Source: Mycobacterium kiyosense (GTDB lineage: Bacteria; Actinomycetota; Actinomycetes; Mycobacteriales; Mycobacteriaceae). From it: 64,000 nucleotides of DNA. The stretch is from positions 4,588,001-4,652,000 of the forward strand of contig AP025179.1 of NCBI GenBank assembly GCA_021654635.1, in the 5' to 3' direction. How positions within the stretch are numbered: the first letter of the stretch is position 1; each line of letters begins with the position of its first letter. The notes beneath the pieces were generated by a model. It made no database searches. It was not told the origin of the DNA and was given only the letters and a program-made list of their open reading frames with translations. Shown here one piece after another: positions 1 through 8,624 of the stretch. The position numbers and the translations under genes were made by a program.

Positions 1-417
1 CTGGCTCCCGGCGACTGGATGGACCTGGGTCCCGTCGAAGTCACCCGAGACGAGATCATCTCCTTTGCACAGCGTTTCGACCCGCTGCCCATTCACCTCG
101 ATGGTGCCGACTCACCGTTCGGCGATGTGATCGCCAGCGGCATGCACACCCTGTCGCTGTTCGCCAGCATCTCCTCGCCGAGGTTCATGGCCCGGCTGGC
201 ACTGGTAGCGGGCAAAGGCTTCGACCGGATGCGACTGCCCAATCCCGTCCGGCCCGGCGCGGTGCTCACCGGCTCGCTCGAGGTACTCGAGATCAGGATG
301 GGCCCGCGAAAAGCCGACGTGCACTGCCTCTACGAGATGGTGGACCAGAGTGGCGGCCTGGTCATGACGATGGTGGGAATCCAGGTCGTCCGACGCCGTC
401 ATCCCGTCGCCGATTGA
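1..417 (+). CDS. MaoC-like (hot-dog fold) dehydratase family protein, 5' end outside window
   Basis: The frame is open from base 1. The residues before the first ATG at 19 (LAPGDW) are typical of the start of a MaoC-like domain, so the gene probably begins about ten codons upstream of the window. The FDPLPIHLD stretch followed by GDVIASGMHT is the hydratase motif region: Asp and His at the active site, then a helix with an invariant Gly. Such small hot-dog proteins hydrate enoyl-CoA thioesters, but many single-domain mycobacterial members are uncharacterised. It is co-directional with the hydrolase at 509. The family call is solid; the substrate is unknown. Confidence 0.82.
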   Translation: MAPGDWMDLGPVEVTRDEIISFAQRFDPLPIHLDGADSPFGDVIASGMHTLSLFASISSPRFMARLALVAGKGFDRMRLPNPVRPGAVLTGSLEVLEIRMGPRKADVHCLYEMVDQSGGLVMTMVGIQVVRRRHPVAD

Positions 418-461
418 TGCCGACCCGCGTACTGACACCAAGAGGCTTCCGTCGCTGCGCG

Positions 462-471
462 AACGTACGTT
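462..471. promoter_or_regulatory. palindrome AACGTACGTT, possible TetR-type operator
   Basis: A perfect 10-bp palindrome lies 37 bp before the start of the alpha/beta hydrolase gene. It belongs to a set of AACG-NN-CGTT sites found before other genes of the window, near 44478, 55933, 56039 and 59308. Short palindromes arise by chance, so this is only a candidate. Confidence 0.35.
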
Positions 472-508
472 AACCTAACGAAGTGCATCTTCAACCAGGG
501 GCGCGGGG

Positions 509-1417
509 ATGACGGCGCCGTTATCCAGCGCGGCGGGGCGCGTTCCGCATTGGACCGACATCGACTGGGTGCCCGCGGTCGCGACTCTGCGCATCAACGA
601 ATTGCAGGTCAACTACCTCGATCATGGAACGGGGCCCGCTCTCGTCCTGCTGCACGGGATGGCCGCCAGTTGGCAATGGTGGTTGGAGAACATTCCGGCA
701 CTGGCCCAGCACCATCGCGTCATCGCCGTCGACCTACCCGGTTTCGGTCGATCCGACCCGTTGACCGGGCCGGCCGAAATGGCCACCCACGCACGCACTG
801 TGCTTGATCTGCTGGACCACCTGGACATCCAATCGGCAACGGTCTCCGGACATTCCATGGGCGGCTTGGTGGCAACCGCGATGTTTGCCGCCGCTCCGGA
901 GCGCGTCCGGAGCCTGATCCTGGTCGACGCGGGCGGGGTGCCCATGTCGCAGCGACGCCTGGCCGTCGTTCTCGTGGCGCTGCGAATCTGCACCTCGGTG
1001 CTGCGAAGCGGCCTCGTCCGTCGCGCACTGACCACGAAGTCATGGGCGCGGCGGCTCGCCCTCGCCACCGCTTTCCGCGACCCCCGCGTGATGTCGCCAC
1101 ACCTGGCAGCCCAGACCATGCCGCATTTCGGCGGCCCGGGCTGCGTCGACGCCATTGCCGCCGCCGGTCGCGCGGTCAACTCCACGGCTCCGGAGTCGAT
1201 CACCTGTCCCGTGTTACTCGTGTGGGGAGAGCACGACGCCATCGTGCCTCCGCGGTGCGCCCACGACATGCACGAGAGACTGCCCGACTCGGAACTCGCC
1301 GTCTTCGCCGGCGCAGGGCATAGTCCGATGGTCGAATTCCCGGATCAGTTCAACGATTTGGCGTTGCGGTTCATCGCGTCACGCCACGGCGGGCAGAACC
1401 GCCTCGAAGCGAACTAG
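509..1417 (+). CDS. alpha/beta hydrolase
   Basis: The protein has 302 residues with the canonical alpha/beta-hydrolase triad. The nucleophile is Ser116 in GHSMGG, the acid is Asp243 in WGEHD, and the base is His271 in GAGHS. The oxyanion-hole motif LLHG is at 47-50, and a DLPGFGRSD strand-loop near 75-83 is typical of C-C hydrolases, esterases and lactonases. No signal peptide or membrane segment is evident, so it should be cytosolic. It probably hydrolyses an ester or a carbon-carbon bond. The mycobacterial context suggests lipid or ring-cleavage products, but that is inference. The ATG has only a weak GC-rich ribosome site. Confidence 0.88.
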   Translation: MTAPLSSAAGRVPHWTDIDWVPAVATLRINELQVNYLDHGTGPALVLLHGMAASWQWWLENIPALAQHHRVIAVDLPGFGRSDPLTGPAEMATHARTVLDLLDHLDIQSATVSGHSMGGLVATAMFAAAPERVRSLILVDAGGVPMSQRRLAVVLVALRICTSVLRSGLVRRALTTKSWARRLALATAFRDPRVMSPHLAAQTMPHFGGPGCVDAIAAAGRAVNSTAPESITCPVLLVWGEHDAIVPPRCAHDMHERLPDSELAVFAGAGHSPMVEFPDQFNDLALRFIASRHGGQNRLEAN

Positions 1418-1450
1418 ATTCGCGGGGTATTCGGGCGCGCGGAGCGCGCG

Positions 1451-2002
1451 TCATTCGGCCACCGGCGAGAACGCGGCCAGCACCGCCCGCAGCCCGGTGC
1501 GGAACTGGGTGGCATCGGTTCCGGCCTTGGGCGTGGCCGACGACTTCTCGGCGATCTCGAAGAGGGCGAAGCCCAGGGTGTAAGTAGACAGCGTGCGGTG
1601 CACGGTCAGCGCGTCCCGTTCGGAGAACCCGGCGGCCTCGAGCACTGCCAGCACCTCTGCGTACAACCTCGCCTGAGCCTCGCTGGCCACCGGAAGGCCC
1701 GCGATCAACTGAGTGACGTTGCGGTGCCGCACCAGTCGGTCGTGAACTTCGGCAAAACACGCGTCGAGTTCATCGCGCCACCGCCCGCCACGGTCGATCG
1801 GCGGCAGATCGGCGAGCAGTACATCGGGCAACATGTCGACAATTCCCTGTTTGCCGGCCGCGTAGTTGTAGAGCGTCATCTGAGCCACGCCGAGGCGGTC
1901 TGCCAGCCGCGCGATGGTGAGCGCGGCGGCCCCCTCAGCGTCGACAAGTTCGAATGCGGCCGCAGCGATGATGTCGTGTGTCAACAACCGGGCGCGCGCC
2001 AT
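1451..2002 (-). CDS. TetR/AcrR family transcriptional regulator
   Basis: This is an N-terminal TetR helix-turn-helix: the segment ALTIARLADRLGVAQMTLYN (about residues 26-45) is the recognition unit. The C-terminal domain contains RTLSTYTLGFALFE, which matches the TetR at 10826-11482 closely, so the two are probably paralogues with related ligands. I chose the ATG at 2002, where the DNA-binding domain begins. The frame extends upstream to 2080, but that segment has no homology-like composition. It is divergent from the gene at 2139, its most likely target. Confidence 0.87.
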   Translation of the reverse strand: MARARLLTHDIIAAAAFELVDAEGAAALTIARLADRLGVAQMTLYNYAAGKQGIVDMLPDVLLADLPPIDRGGRWRDELDACFAEVHDRLVRHRNVTQLIAGLPVASEAQARLYAEVLAVLEAAGFSERDALTVHRTLSTYTLGFALFEIAEKSSATPKAGTDATQFRTGLRAVLAAFSPVAE

Positions 2003-2138
2003 GGTCGAGCATCTTCTCACGAATGCCCTCGAAGCGAGGGTCCCGAATCTCCACGAAGGGGTTCCACGCGACCGCCGCAACGAGTACCTTCAACAGCAAA
2101 ACGTACGCCGCACGTATTCGTGAGGAAGGACGGCTGCC

Positions 2139-3041
2139 ATGACCGTTCAAGACCGGGTTGATTTGGGGCGTTGGGGGCCGTTGGCGACGCCCATCCATCA
2201 CGACGTGCCGCCCGTCGATGACGACGGGACGCCGTGGCGCGACTACGCACTGTTCTGCTGGTGGGACCCGGCCTCCGACGTCTACGTGATGACCCATCAC
2301 ATGTCCTCGCCGGACCTCGCCTTCCCCGGACGAACCCGGGTCTCCGCGTGGGCCGGCGGCAAAGCGTTCGAACTCATCGAGACGCCACACCAAGGCACTC
2401 ACCAAAGTGACCACATCACAGTCGATCTCGACGGCAGCCTGGTCGTCGATCATCCCGACTTGCAACTGAACGCGACCGTCGACCCCAAGTATCAGCCGAT
2501 CGACCTGCACTCGCTCAACGCGCTGCCATCGAACAAGGCCGGACGGCCGTTGCATCATTACGAGCAGCCCCAACGCGCGACCGGGACCATCACGGTACGC
2601 GGCGAGCAACGCACATTCGACGGGGTCGGATTGCGAGATCGCACCTGGGGTTACCGCAGTGAGTCATCGCAGTGGGAGGAATACCAGTACCTGATGGCCG
2701 ACCTCGGTTCGGAGTTCCTGGTTTTCTGGAAACTCAAGGGTCTCGTCGGCCCGCAGATCGACCTCGCCTTCCGCCTGACCGCCGACGGGCAGCACCGCCT
2801 GGATCGATTCGCCTTCGCGCGCAATGGGTCCGGATTACTCAACGACGTCGAGACCGAGCTTCCGAGCGGACCCGTGAGCATCGAGGTCACCGATCGGCCG
2901 GTCGGATTCTGGGTCCCGCAGGGTGGCCGTCAAACCGGACCGACGTTTTCTGCCTACGACGAATTCGTGAAGCTACGACTCAGCGACGGGCGCCACGGTG
3001 CCGGCCTGGCCACCTATGGCATCCTGCGAAAACTGGCTTGA
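2139..3041 (+). CDS. conserved protein of the DUF7064/7065-like (AttH/CrtC-like beta-sandwich) type
   Basis: The protein has 300 residues, is rich in beta strands and Trp, and has no signal peptide. The central GLRDRTWGYRS (about 167-177) and the early WWDPASDVYVMTHH resemble the lipocalin-like or hydroxyneurosporene-synthase-like beta-sandwich proteins found in mycobacterial lipid clusters. The biochemical role is not established. It is followed two bases after its stop by a phosphotransferase. A distant relative at 48492 is likewise followed directly by a phosphotransferase, suggesting a functional pair. The start has a good GAGGAAGGA ribosome site. The family assignment is by resemblance only. 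Confidence 0.68.
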   Translation: MTVQDRVDLGRWGPLATPIHHDVPPVDDDGTPWRDYALFCWWDPASDVYVMTHHMSSPDLAFPGRTRVSAWAGGKAFELIETPHQGTHQSDHITVDLDGSLVVDHPDLQLNATVDPKYQPIDLHSLNALPSNKAGRPLHHYEQPQRATGTITVRGEQRTFDGVGLRDRTWGYRSESSQWEEYQYLMADLGSEFLVFWKLKGLVGPQIDLAFRLTADGQHRLDRFAFARNGSGLLNDVETELPSGPVSIEVTDRPVGFWVPQGGRQTGPTFSAYDEFVKLRLSDGRHGAGLATYGILRKLA

Positions 3042-3043
3042 GC

Positions 3044-4138
3044 ATGGCCATCGTCGGAGGGATCAGCACCGCAGAAATCCGGACCAGGGCGGCGCCCTGG
3101 ATCGCAGATCGCTTTGGCGGAGCCACCGTCGCCGGAGTCACCGCCCCGGTGGGTAACGGCCGTTCCACCGATACCTTCCTCGTCGATCTGGACAATGGCG
3201 AGCGCTTCGTCCTGAGAGTCGAGCCCAGCGCCTACCGCGTGGTCTACGAGTACGACCTGGGCAGGGAGGCGTTGGTGATGGACGCCTTGGCCCGCAACAC
3301 CGACATACCGGTGCCCAAAGTGCTTTTCCACGAACCTGATCCAGCGATCCTGGGCAGTCCCTTCCTCGTCCTCGAGCGTCGCGAGGGTTGCATTCCCGGC
3401 GACGAGCCCCCATTCCCCGCCGACCCGGACAGCTGGGTGCATTCGCTGTCCGACTTGGAGCGGACCGTGCTGGCCGATGACGCGCTGCGCACCCTTGCCG
3501 CCATCCATGCCGTGGACTGGCGCGCCCTGGGACTGGGATCGCTGGACCGGCCCGAGCTTGGAGCCGACGCGCTGACTCAGCATGTGTCGTGGTGGCGTGC
3601 GTTCTTCGACTGGGGATCGGCCGGCAGACCCTGTTCCACCATCGAGGAGACGTTCGATTGGCTAGCCAAACACTGGCCCGCCGATCCCGGGCCGACCGTA
3701 TTGTCCTGGGGCGATGCGCGACTCGGAAATCTGATGTTCGCCGGACCCCGCGTGTCGGCCGTCCTGGACTGGGAACTTGCCACGCTGGCCCCTGCGGGCT
3801 GCGACCTCGGTTGGTGGTTGTTCTGCGACCGCCACCACAGCGAGGGTGTCGGCGCACCGTGGCCGCCGGGCCTGCCCGACCGCGACGAAACCCTCTCCCG
3901 CTATACGTCTTTCAGCGGTCGCACGATTGCTCACGCCAGGTGGTTCGAAGTCTACGGCGGCCTGAGGTTCGCGGTCCTGATGAATAGGGCGGGCAACATG
4001 CTCATCGAGGCGGGCGCCTTACCCGCGGACCATACGATGGCCGTCAACAACCCCGCGACTCAGCTACTGGCCCGGATGATCGGCGTCACCGCTCCCGACG
4101 GACAACCCACCAGTTTCCTGGACCCGGCGTCGACGTAA
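3044..4138 (+). CDS. APH-type phosphotransferase family protein
   Basis: The protein has 364 residues with an aminoglycoside-phosphotransferase (APH, choline-kinase-like) fold. The nucleotide-binding lobe includes FVLRVEP (Lys replaced by Arg58) and the hinge FLVLERREG. The catalytic loop is SWGDARLGN (221-229, Asp224), where the usual His of HGD is Trp, and the metal-binding VLDWE has Asp242. Mycobacterial members near acyl-CoA dehydrogenases are thought to phosphorylate hydroxy-acids or small alcohols; the substrate here is unknown. The frame is open upstream to 2672 but overlaps the preceding gene, and the ATG at 3044 follows that gene's stop by two bases, implying coupled translation. Confidence 0.83.
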   Translation: MAIVGGISTAEIRTRAAPWIADRFGGATVAGVTAPVGNGRSTDTFLVDLDNGERFVLRVEPSAYRVVYEYDLGREALVMDALARNTDIPVPKVLFHEPDPAILGSPFLVLERREGCIPGDEPPFPADPDSWVHSLSDLERTVLADDALRTLAAIHAVDWRALGLGSLDRPELGADALTQHVSWWRAFFDWGSAGRPCSTIEETFDWLAKHWPADPGPTVLSWGDARLGNLMFAGPRVSAVLDWELATLAPAGCDLGWWLFCDRHHSEGVGAPWPPGLPDRDETLSRYTSFSGRTIAHARWFEVYGGLRFAVLMNRAGNMLIEAGALPADHTMAVNNPATQLLARMIGVTAPDGQPTSFLDPAST

Positions 4139-4145
4139 TGCGCGC

Positions 4146-4871
4146 TCAGCCGGCACCGACGGCGGCAGTCTCCTCGGCTTCCTGGTGCGGGATCGCGTAT
4201 TTGACCAGGCAGATGGACACCGCAAAAATCCACCCACCGAAGATCGCCAGGCCAAGCCACCACGCCAGCAATCCGTTCCACGCGATAACACCCGTCTTGG
4301 CAAGGCAGTTCAGCCCCCCGGGCAGGAAACACAGTGCCGCCCAAAGGCTGAAATAAGCCAACCAGCGTGGAAAGACCGGGTTTTCGCGCGGATCTTGAAA
4401 TATGGCCACCGCCAAGATGACTGCCTGCAGCATACCGGTCCAGGGCAGCGCAATGAACATGATCGACGCCAGATCGTGTATGCGGTAGGTGAAGCCGGGA
4501 TCGATCTGCGGACGGAAGGCCGCGGCCTCCCACATGATGCAGGGCACGTAGAACTCGACGAGCAACATCACCCCCAGCAGCGCCTGGCTCAGCGCCAACG
4601 GGGCCAAAGGTCCTTCGATACGGCGCATCTGGATCGCGATCGCGGCTGACCACGGCGCCAGCAACGTCACGCCGGCGCAGGCGATGATGATGCCGACCCG
4701 GATGCGGCCACCACGGTTGACATAGATCGCGACGATTTCTTCCAGTGTCTTGTTGGGGCCCGGTGGCGGCACAAACCCGGCGATGACCCACATGCCGAGC
4801 AGCAAGATGGCCATGCTGACGATTCCGCCCCAGGCCATCCAACGCTGATTGACGGCACTCATGTGACTCAT
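4146..4871 (-). CDS. six-TM integral membrane protein, uncharacterised paralogue 1 of 3
   Basis: The protein has 241 residues with about six hydrophobic segments (roughly 13-33, 58-80, 91-113, 134-158, 169-190, 197-223). The signatures AGFVPPPGP after the first helix, FPRW before the fifth and AWNGLL before the sixth recur in the proteins at 41365-42120 and 61872-62639, so these are paralogues. No catalytic residue is recognisable; a role as a transporter subunit or lipid-modifying protein is speculation. The ATG overlaps the stop of the upstream gene (ATGA), and it is the last gene of the five-gene minus-strand operon. Confidence 0.72.
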   Translation of the reverse strand: MSHMSAVNQRWMAWGGIVSMAILLLGMWVIAGFVPPPGPNKTLEEIVAIYVNRGGRIRVGIIIACAGVTLLAPWSAAIAIQMRRIEGPLAPLALSQALLGVMLLVEFYVPCIMWEAAAFRPQIDPGFTYRIHDLASIMFIALPWTGMLQAVILAVAIFQDPRENPVFPRWLAYFSLWAALCFLPGGLNCLAKTGVIAWNGLLAWWLGLAIFGGWIFAVSICLVKYAIPHQEAEETAAVGAG

Positions 4872-6205
4872 TGCACGCTCGTCCCGGCGGTCGTCGGCCG
4901 CCGCACGCCGACGCGGTCATACACATCCTGCGGGATCGCCTCTTGCGACTTGTAGATGTTGAACCGGCAGTGCCCGGTGATGTGACCGTCGTGAATACCC
5001 GGTTCCACCAATAGGAAGTAGGGTCCGTCGTGTTCGAGGACGTGCTTGTTGGTGCCCGGGCAATGCATGCAGTACACCGGCATCTCCTCGACGCCGAAGC
5101 TCTCCACGCTCGGGCCCTTGACCATGGGCAGATTCTTGGGCGCGTCGTAGGCGCCTTCCTCGATCAGTCGGCCACCGCTGCCGCAGGGCTTGGTGTCGAA
5201 ACAGAACCCGCCTTCGTCTTCGAGCAGGTCGTATTTCATGCCGTGTTGATGGAACAGCGTCGCCAGCCACTGCACCTGGTCCCGGTATGGCATGGTGTCG
5301 ACCTGACCGAGCACCTGGCCCATGGTGGGTAGGTTGTAACACTGCTCGACCGAATCCCAGCAGTGTTGCACCCCATGGTTTTCCAGGATCCAGCCAGTCT
5401 GGGCGGTGATCAGGTCGCGCCCGAAGTGGTGCCCGGGATACCACTCCGTCTTCGACAGCATCAAGTGACGGCGAGCGCGATCGAGATCGCCGGCGTCGAT
5501 CGCACGCACCGCGAGAACATAGGCCTGCAAACGCATGTCCTCGCGCTCATCGGGATCGAACAGTAAGGCACCCGACACGTCGAACGCGGCCGCGATACGC
5601 GCAACGTCACGCTCCACGCCCAGACGTTCGAACACTGCCGGTGGGACGTCGAGCGGATTCTTGTAGATCGTCAGCCGTAGCGGCTCGCCGTCGCGACCAT
5701 CGGCGAACACGAAAGGCGGATAGCCGAGCCATTCGCAGCAGAGGCGTTCGATTTCGGTGCTCACAATCCTCAGATCCGGTGTGTCCGGGATGGCGTCGGC
5801 ACGGTTGCCCGCCCAGTTCGGCGAGACGAGCACGAGCTTGTCGGTGTCCTCCTCGAACGCGGCCAGTTCACCGCCGTCCATGCGAAAGATCATCGCCAGC
5901 GATTGGACGGCTTCCCGGGAAACTCCGTTGCGGAACCACTCGGCCCACGGCCGGACAATGGTGCGCAGTGCGGCGGGTACTGACCGCCGCAACGCGTCGG
6001 CACCGAACTCCCGCTCGATGTAGCCCAGCGTGAGGGTATTCCAGAGTAGATAGATGTCGCGGGTCGAGAAATGCAAGTCCACTGACTGCGCCGCGATGTC
6101 ACGCGCCGCCGCCAAATCGCCACGATCCAGAGCTGCGGCCGCGCGATCACCGGGCGAGGTCGCCAGTTGCCGCAGTTCATCTTCGGTGAACACCAAATCT
6201 GTCAT
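4868..6205 (-). CDS. conserved protein of unknown function with C-terminal Cys/His motifs
   Basis: The protein has about 445 residues. The N-terminal 300 are helical and acidic with tetratricopeptide-like spacing but no clear repeat. The C-terminal third carries FCFDTKPCGSGGRL (from about 334), a CMHC cluster (379-382), HDGH, and GHCRFNIYK with Cys413. These look like metal ligands or a redox site. I do not recognise a named family. The start at 6205 is preferred over 6211 because AGGAG is spaced seven bases from it. The frame is open to 6379, but that extension runs over the preceding gene. It lies ten bases after the SRPBCC gene and overlaps the membrane-protein gene. Confidence 0.7.
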   Translation of the reverse strand: MTDLVFTEDELRQLATSPGDRAAAALDRGDLAAARDIAAQSVDLHFSTRDIYLLWNTLTLGYIEREFGADALRRSVPAALRTIVRPWAEWFRNGVSREAVQSLAMIFRMDGGELAAFEEDTDKLVLVSPNWAGNRADAIPDTPDLRIVSTEIERLCCEWLGYPPFVFADGRDGEPLRLTIYKNPLDVPPAVFERLGVERDVARIAAAFDVSGALLFDPDEREDMRLQAYVLAVRAIDAGDLDRARRHLMLSKTEWYPGHHFGRDLITAQTGWILENHGVQHCWDSVEQCYNLPTMGQVLGQVDTMPYRDQVQWLATLFHQHGMKYDLLEDEGGFCFDTKPCGSGGRLIEEGAYDAPKNLPMVKGPSVESFGVEEMPVYCMHCPGTNKHVLEHDGPYFLLVEPGIHDGHITGHCRFNIYKSQEAIPQDVYDRVGVRRPTTAGTSVQ

Positions 6206-6215
6206 GGCCATGCTC

Positions 6216-6659
6216 CTAGTCGGCTGTTGATTGTTCTGCGGCTCGCACGATTCCGTCGAGCAAACCCGAAATTCCTTGCTTGAGAATGATTCCGAGTACC
6301 AAGCCGATACCCGGGATCGGCAGGGTAGGCGTGGAACGCACCGAATAAGTGACGCGGGTTCCGGTTTCGGACTCCGCAAGCTCGACCGTTCCGGTGTGGT
6401 CGCGAACAGGAAGGCCAGAACGCAGTCGGTAACCGAATCGCGTCGGTCGCTCGAACTCGGTGACTTCCTCGATCTGCGCCGGTCCGATCAAGCCCATCCG
6501 CCGTAGTGCGCCCACCCCGTTCGGCTCGGTGTCGCCGGGCCGGACCAGCTCACTGGTCCGCAGCGGCGAGATGTTCTTGTAGTTCCGGTGATCGGTGAGC
6601 CGGTCGAAGACTGCCTCGATGGGCGCGGAAGTGGTCCGGGTCAGCGTGAATTCGATCAT
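6216..6659 (-). CDS. SRPBCC family protein (polyketide cyclase/START-like)
   Basis: The protein has 147 residues. It starts with MIEFTLTRTTSAPIEAVFDRLTD, the usual first strand and helix of the START-like helix-grip fold, followed by YKNISPLR and a long C-terminal helix. Members bind hydrophobic ligands in a cavity; some are cyclases or hydrolases, and most mycobacterial ones are unassigned. Its ATG overlaps the stop of the saccharopine-dehydrogenase-like gene (ATGA at 6656-6659), so it belongs to the same operon. A ligand-carrier role for the neighbouring oxidoreductases is inference. Confidence 0.83.
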   Translation of the reverse strand: MIEFTLTRTTSAPIEAVFDRLTDHRNYKNISPLRTSELVRPGDTEPNGVGALRRMGLIGPAQIEEVTEFERPTRFGYRLRSGLPVRDHTGTVELAESETGTRVTYSVRSTPTLPIPGIGLVLGIILKQGISGLLDGIVRAAEQSTAD

Positions 6660-7762
6660 CCTTGCGCTCCTTTCACCACCATGCCCGCGGCTTGATGCCC
6701 TTCTCGTAGTTCGTCGAGACCGAAGGCCTGTACCGGGCCCAGCGGGCCGTGGCCGCGGACCTCTCCCGCTGCAGCGCGCTCGGCGGCCCATGCGGTGAGG
6801 TCCGCCGTCACGTCGTAGACGTCCGGTCCTTGCAGGGTGACTTCGGAAAGTACGTGCCCGGCACGGGAATACGCAACGGCGACAACGTATGTTCCGGCCC
6901 TGGCGCGAGCCGTGTCGTCCGGCCCGATTGGCGCGGCGTACTTGACCAGACCGCTGAGCGTATCCGCGAACCACCTGGCGCCCGGAAGGGCAGCCAACCT
7001 GCCGACCTGGGCCACCACCGGGGTCGCGGCGCCCAGACCGCCCTGGTATACGTCGACCGTGTCCAATTTCGGATACGCCTGCGGCAGCGTGATCGCCTCC
7101 GAGGAACCCAGCGTCATCGATGGCACCGAGCGCCCCGACACCGGCCACGCGCGGGTACGCGCGCCACACCGCTCCGTTACCAATCGGCCACCACGCCAAG
7201 CGAATCCAGGAGCGGTGAGGACGCCGGCGGCGGATGCGACGGTGCCTCTGCTGAGTTCGCCGCGACCCGGCCCAGTCAGGAAGTAGCCGATCTCGAGCGC
7301 GTCGACGGGACCACCCGGACTTCCGGCCGCTTGCTCCATCGCAAGCGCGCCCGCCAGATTTCCGGGCGAATAGTTGAATCCCATCGCAGTGACCAGCGCA
7401 CCGGCTGCCTTTTGCGCCGATGGGTTTTCGAATACTTGCCGCACGAACGGGGCCTCGCCCGTGGTGTCGATGTAGTGGGCGCCGCACGCGATCGCCGCAT
7501 CGAGTGCGACGTCGCCCACCTTGATGAAGGGGCCGACGGTGGTCAGCAGTACGTCGCCGGGCCGCAGCAGCGTACGCAGCGTACGCGGATCGTCCAGCCG
7601 GACAACAGCCGTCGCACAGGCGCCGCCGAGTTCGTCGGCAAGGGCGGCGAGGGCGGCAGGTGAGCGCCCGGCCAGTATCGTCTCGACGGTCTGCTTGGCG
7701 AGCCGTTCGGCGATGAGGCGACCGGTGTAACCGGTCGCTCCGAGCAGGACGATCCGAGCCAT
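6656..7762 (-). CDS. saccharopine dehydrogenase-like NAD(P)-binding protein
   Basis: The protein has 368 residues with an N-terminal Rossmann motif GATGYTG at 8-14, followed by AERLAKQ and the LAGRS strand. The family also includes the mycobacterial trans-acting enoyl reductase, which acts on lipid precursors. The central segment VGPFIKVGDVALDAAIACGAHYIDTTGE, counted in two parts around residues 75-103, is the typical dinucleotide-side loop. A reductase acting on a lipid or ketone substrate is likely, but the substrate is unknown. It starts inside the stop of the SDR gene (TGATG) and overlaps the SRPBCC gene. Confidence 0.82.
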   Translation of the reverse strand: MARIVLLGATGYTGRLIAERLAKQTVETILAGRSPAALAALADELGGACATAVVRLDDPRTLRTLLRPGDVLLTTVGPFIKVGDVALDAAIACGAHYIDTTGEAPFVRQVFENPSAQKAAGALVTAMGFNYSPGNLAGALAMEQAAGSPGGPVDALEIGYFLTGPGRGELSRGTVASAAGVLTAPGFAWRGGRLVTERCGARTRAWPVSGRSVPSMTLGSSEAITLPQAYPKLDTVDVYQGGLGAATPVVAQVGRLAALPGARWFADTLSGLVKYAAPIGPDDTARARAGTYVVAVAYSRAGHVLSEVTLQGPDVYDVTADLTAWAAERAAAGEVRGHGPLGPVQAFGLDELREGHQAAGMVVKGAQG

Positions 7763-8511
7763 CAGATCGACGCGGCCATCAGTCCGCCGTCGACCGGGTA
7801 GGCGATGCCGGTGACCCAGGCGGCATCGTCGGAAGCCAGGTGCAGCACCACTTTTGCGATATCTTCAGGCTGACCCAGCCGGCCTTGCTTCTGCTCGAAG
7901 TAGTCATGGGCCGGCGCTCCGGTCGCGGCTTCGAATCCGGCGATCAAGGCGTCGGAGAACGGCGTCTCGGTGAAGGCCGGACACACGCAATTGACGCGAA
8001 TGCCCGCCGGCCGAAGTTCGGCGGCCGCCGTCTTGGTCATGTTGACGATGCCGGCCTTCGTGGCACCGTAACCGCCGAGCAACGGGGCCCCGTTGAGCCC
8101 GGCGGTCGACGCGGTCGAGATGATCACACCGCCGCCGTTCATCTGCGCAGCCGCAGCCTTGATGCCGTGGAACGTGCCTTTCAGGTTGACCGCGATCATC
8201 CGGTCGAAATCAGCGGTACTCAGCGCGGCCAGCGGCCCGAGGACGCAGATGCCGGCGTTGTTGACCATGACGTCCAGCGAGCCGAACTCCGAAACCGCCA
8301 GTCGCACAGCGGCATCGACCTGGCCCTCGTCAGCCACGTCGCAGCCGATCCAACGGGCGCGTTCGCCGGCCTCGGCGGCCACGGCTTCGGCACCCGCGCT
8401 GTCGATATCGGCCACCACAATCGAGGCGCCGGCCGCGGCGAAACCTCGAACGATTGCTTTGCCGATCCCGCTGGCCCCTCCGGTGACGACCACCGATCGT
8501 CCGTCTGCCAT
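7762..8511 (-). CDS. SDR family oxidoreductase
   Basis: This is a complete classical short-chain dehydrogenase/reductase of 249 residues. It has the cofactor motif TGGASGIG (10-17), Asp36 at the end of beta-2 (favouring NAD), NNAG (84-87), a catalytic Ser near 135, Tyr148 and Lys152 in YGATK, and a C-terminal GIAYPVDGG strand. The start at 8511 is fixed by AGGAGG seven bases upstream. The open frame to 8622 runs through the promoter region. It is the first gene of the five-gene minus-strand operon and probably oxidises or reduces a hydroxy/keto group on the pathway substrate. Confidence 0.9.
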   Translation of the reverse strand: MADGRSVVVTGGASGIGKAIVRGFAAAGASIVVADIDSAGAEAVAAEAGERARWIGCDVADEGQVDAAVRLAVSEFGSLDVMVNNAGICVLGPLAALSTADFDRMIAVNLKGTFHGIKAAAAQMNGGGVIISTASTAGLNGAPLLGGYGATKAGIVNMTKTAAAELRPAGIRVNCVCPAFTETPFSDALIAGFEAATGAPAHDYFEQKQGRLGQPEDIAKVVLHLASDDAAWVTGIAYPVDGGLMAASI

Positions 8512-8543
8512 GGGCAACCTCCTGCCTGGAATAAATCCGTATG

Positions 8544-8572
8544 CTATACGAAAATTGGCAGAATTCGTATAG
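8544..8572. promoter_or_regulatory. inverted repeat CTATACGAA-N11-TTCGTATAG in a divergent promoter region
   Basis: Two perfect 9-bp arms (8544-8552 and 8564-8572) flank an 11-bp spacer between the divergent SDR (start 8511) and phosphotransferase (start 8625) genes. The surroundings are the only AT-rich stretch nearby. This is the expected geometry of an operator for a dimeric regulator controlling both units. The TetR encoded at 10826, in the plus-strand unit, is the natural candidate. Confidence 0.7.
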
Positions 8573-8624
8573 AGTTTAAAAAATCTGTTCAGGACCGGTT
8601 CCGCTCGAGGAAAGGACCGCAACC

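Noticed and set aside
471..485. TAACCT at 471-476 as a copy of the TAAACCT-N9-AGGTTTA palindrome
   Set aside because: The right half-site is absent at the required distance; the sequence nine bases on is CATCTTC.
2672..4138. A long frame starting at 2672 taken as the phosphotransferase
   Set aside because: The first 120 residues are a shadow of the preceding gene; the kinase homology starts after the ATG at 3044.
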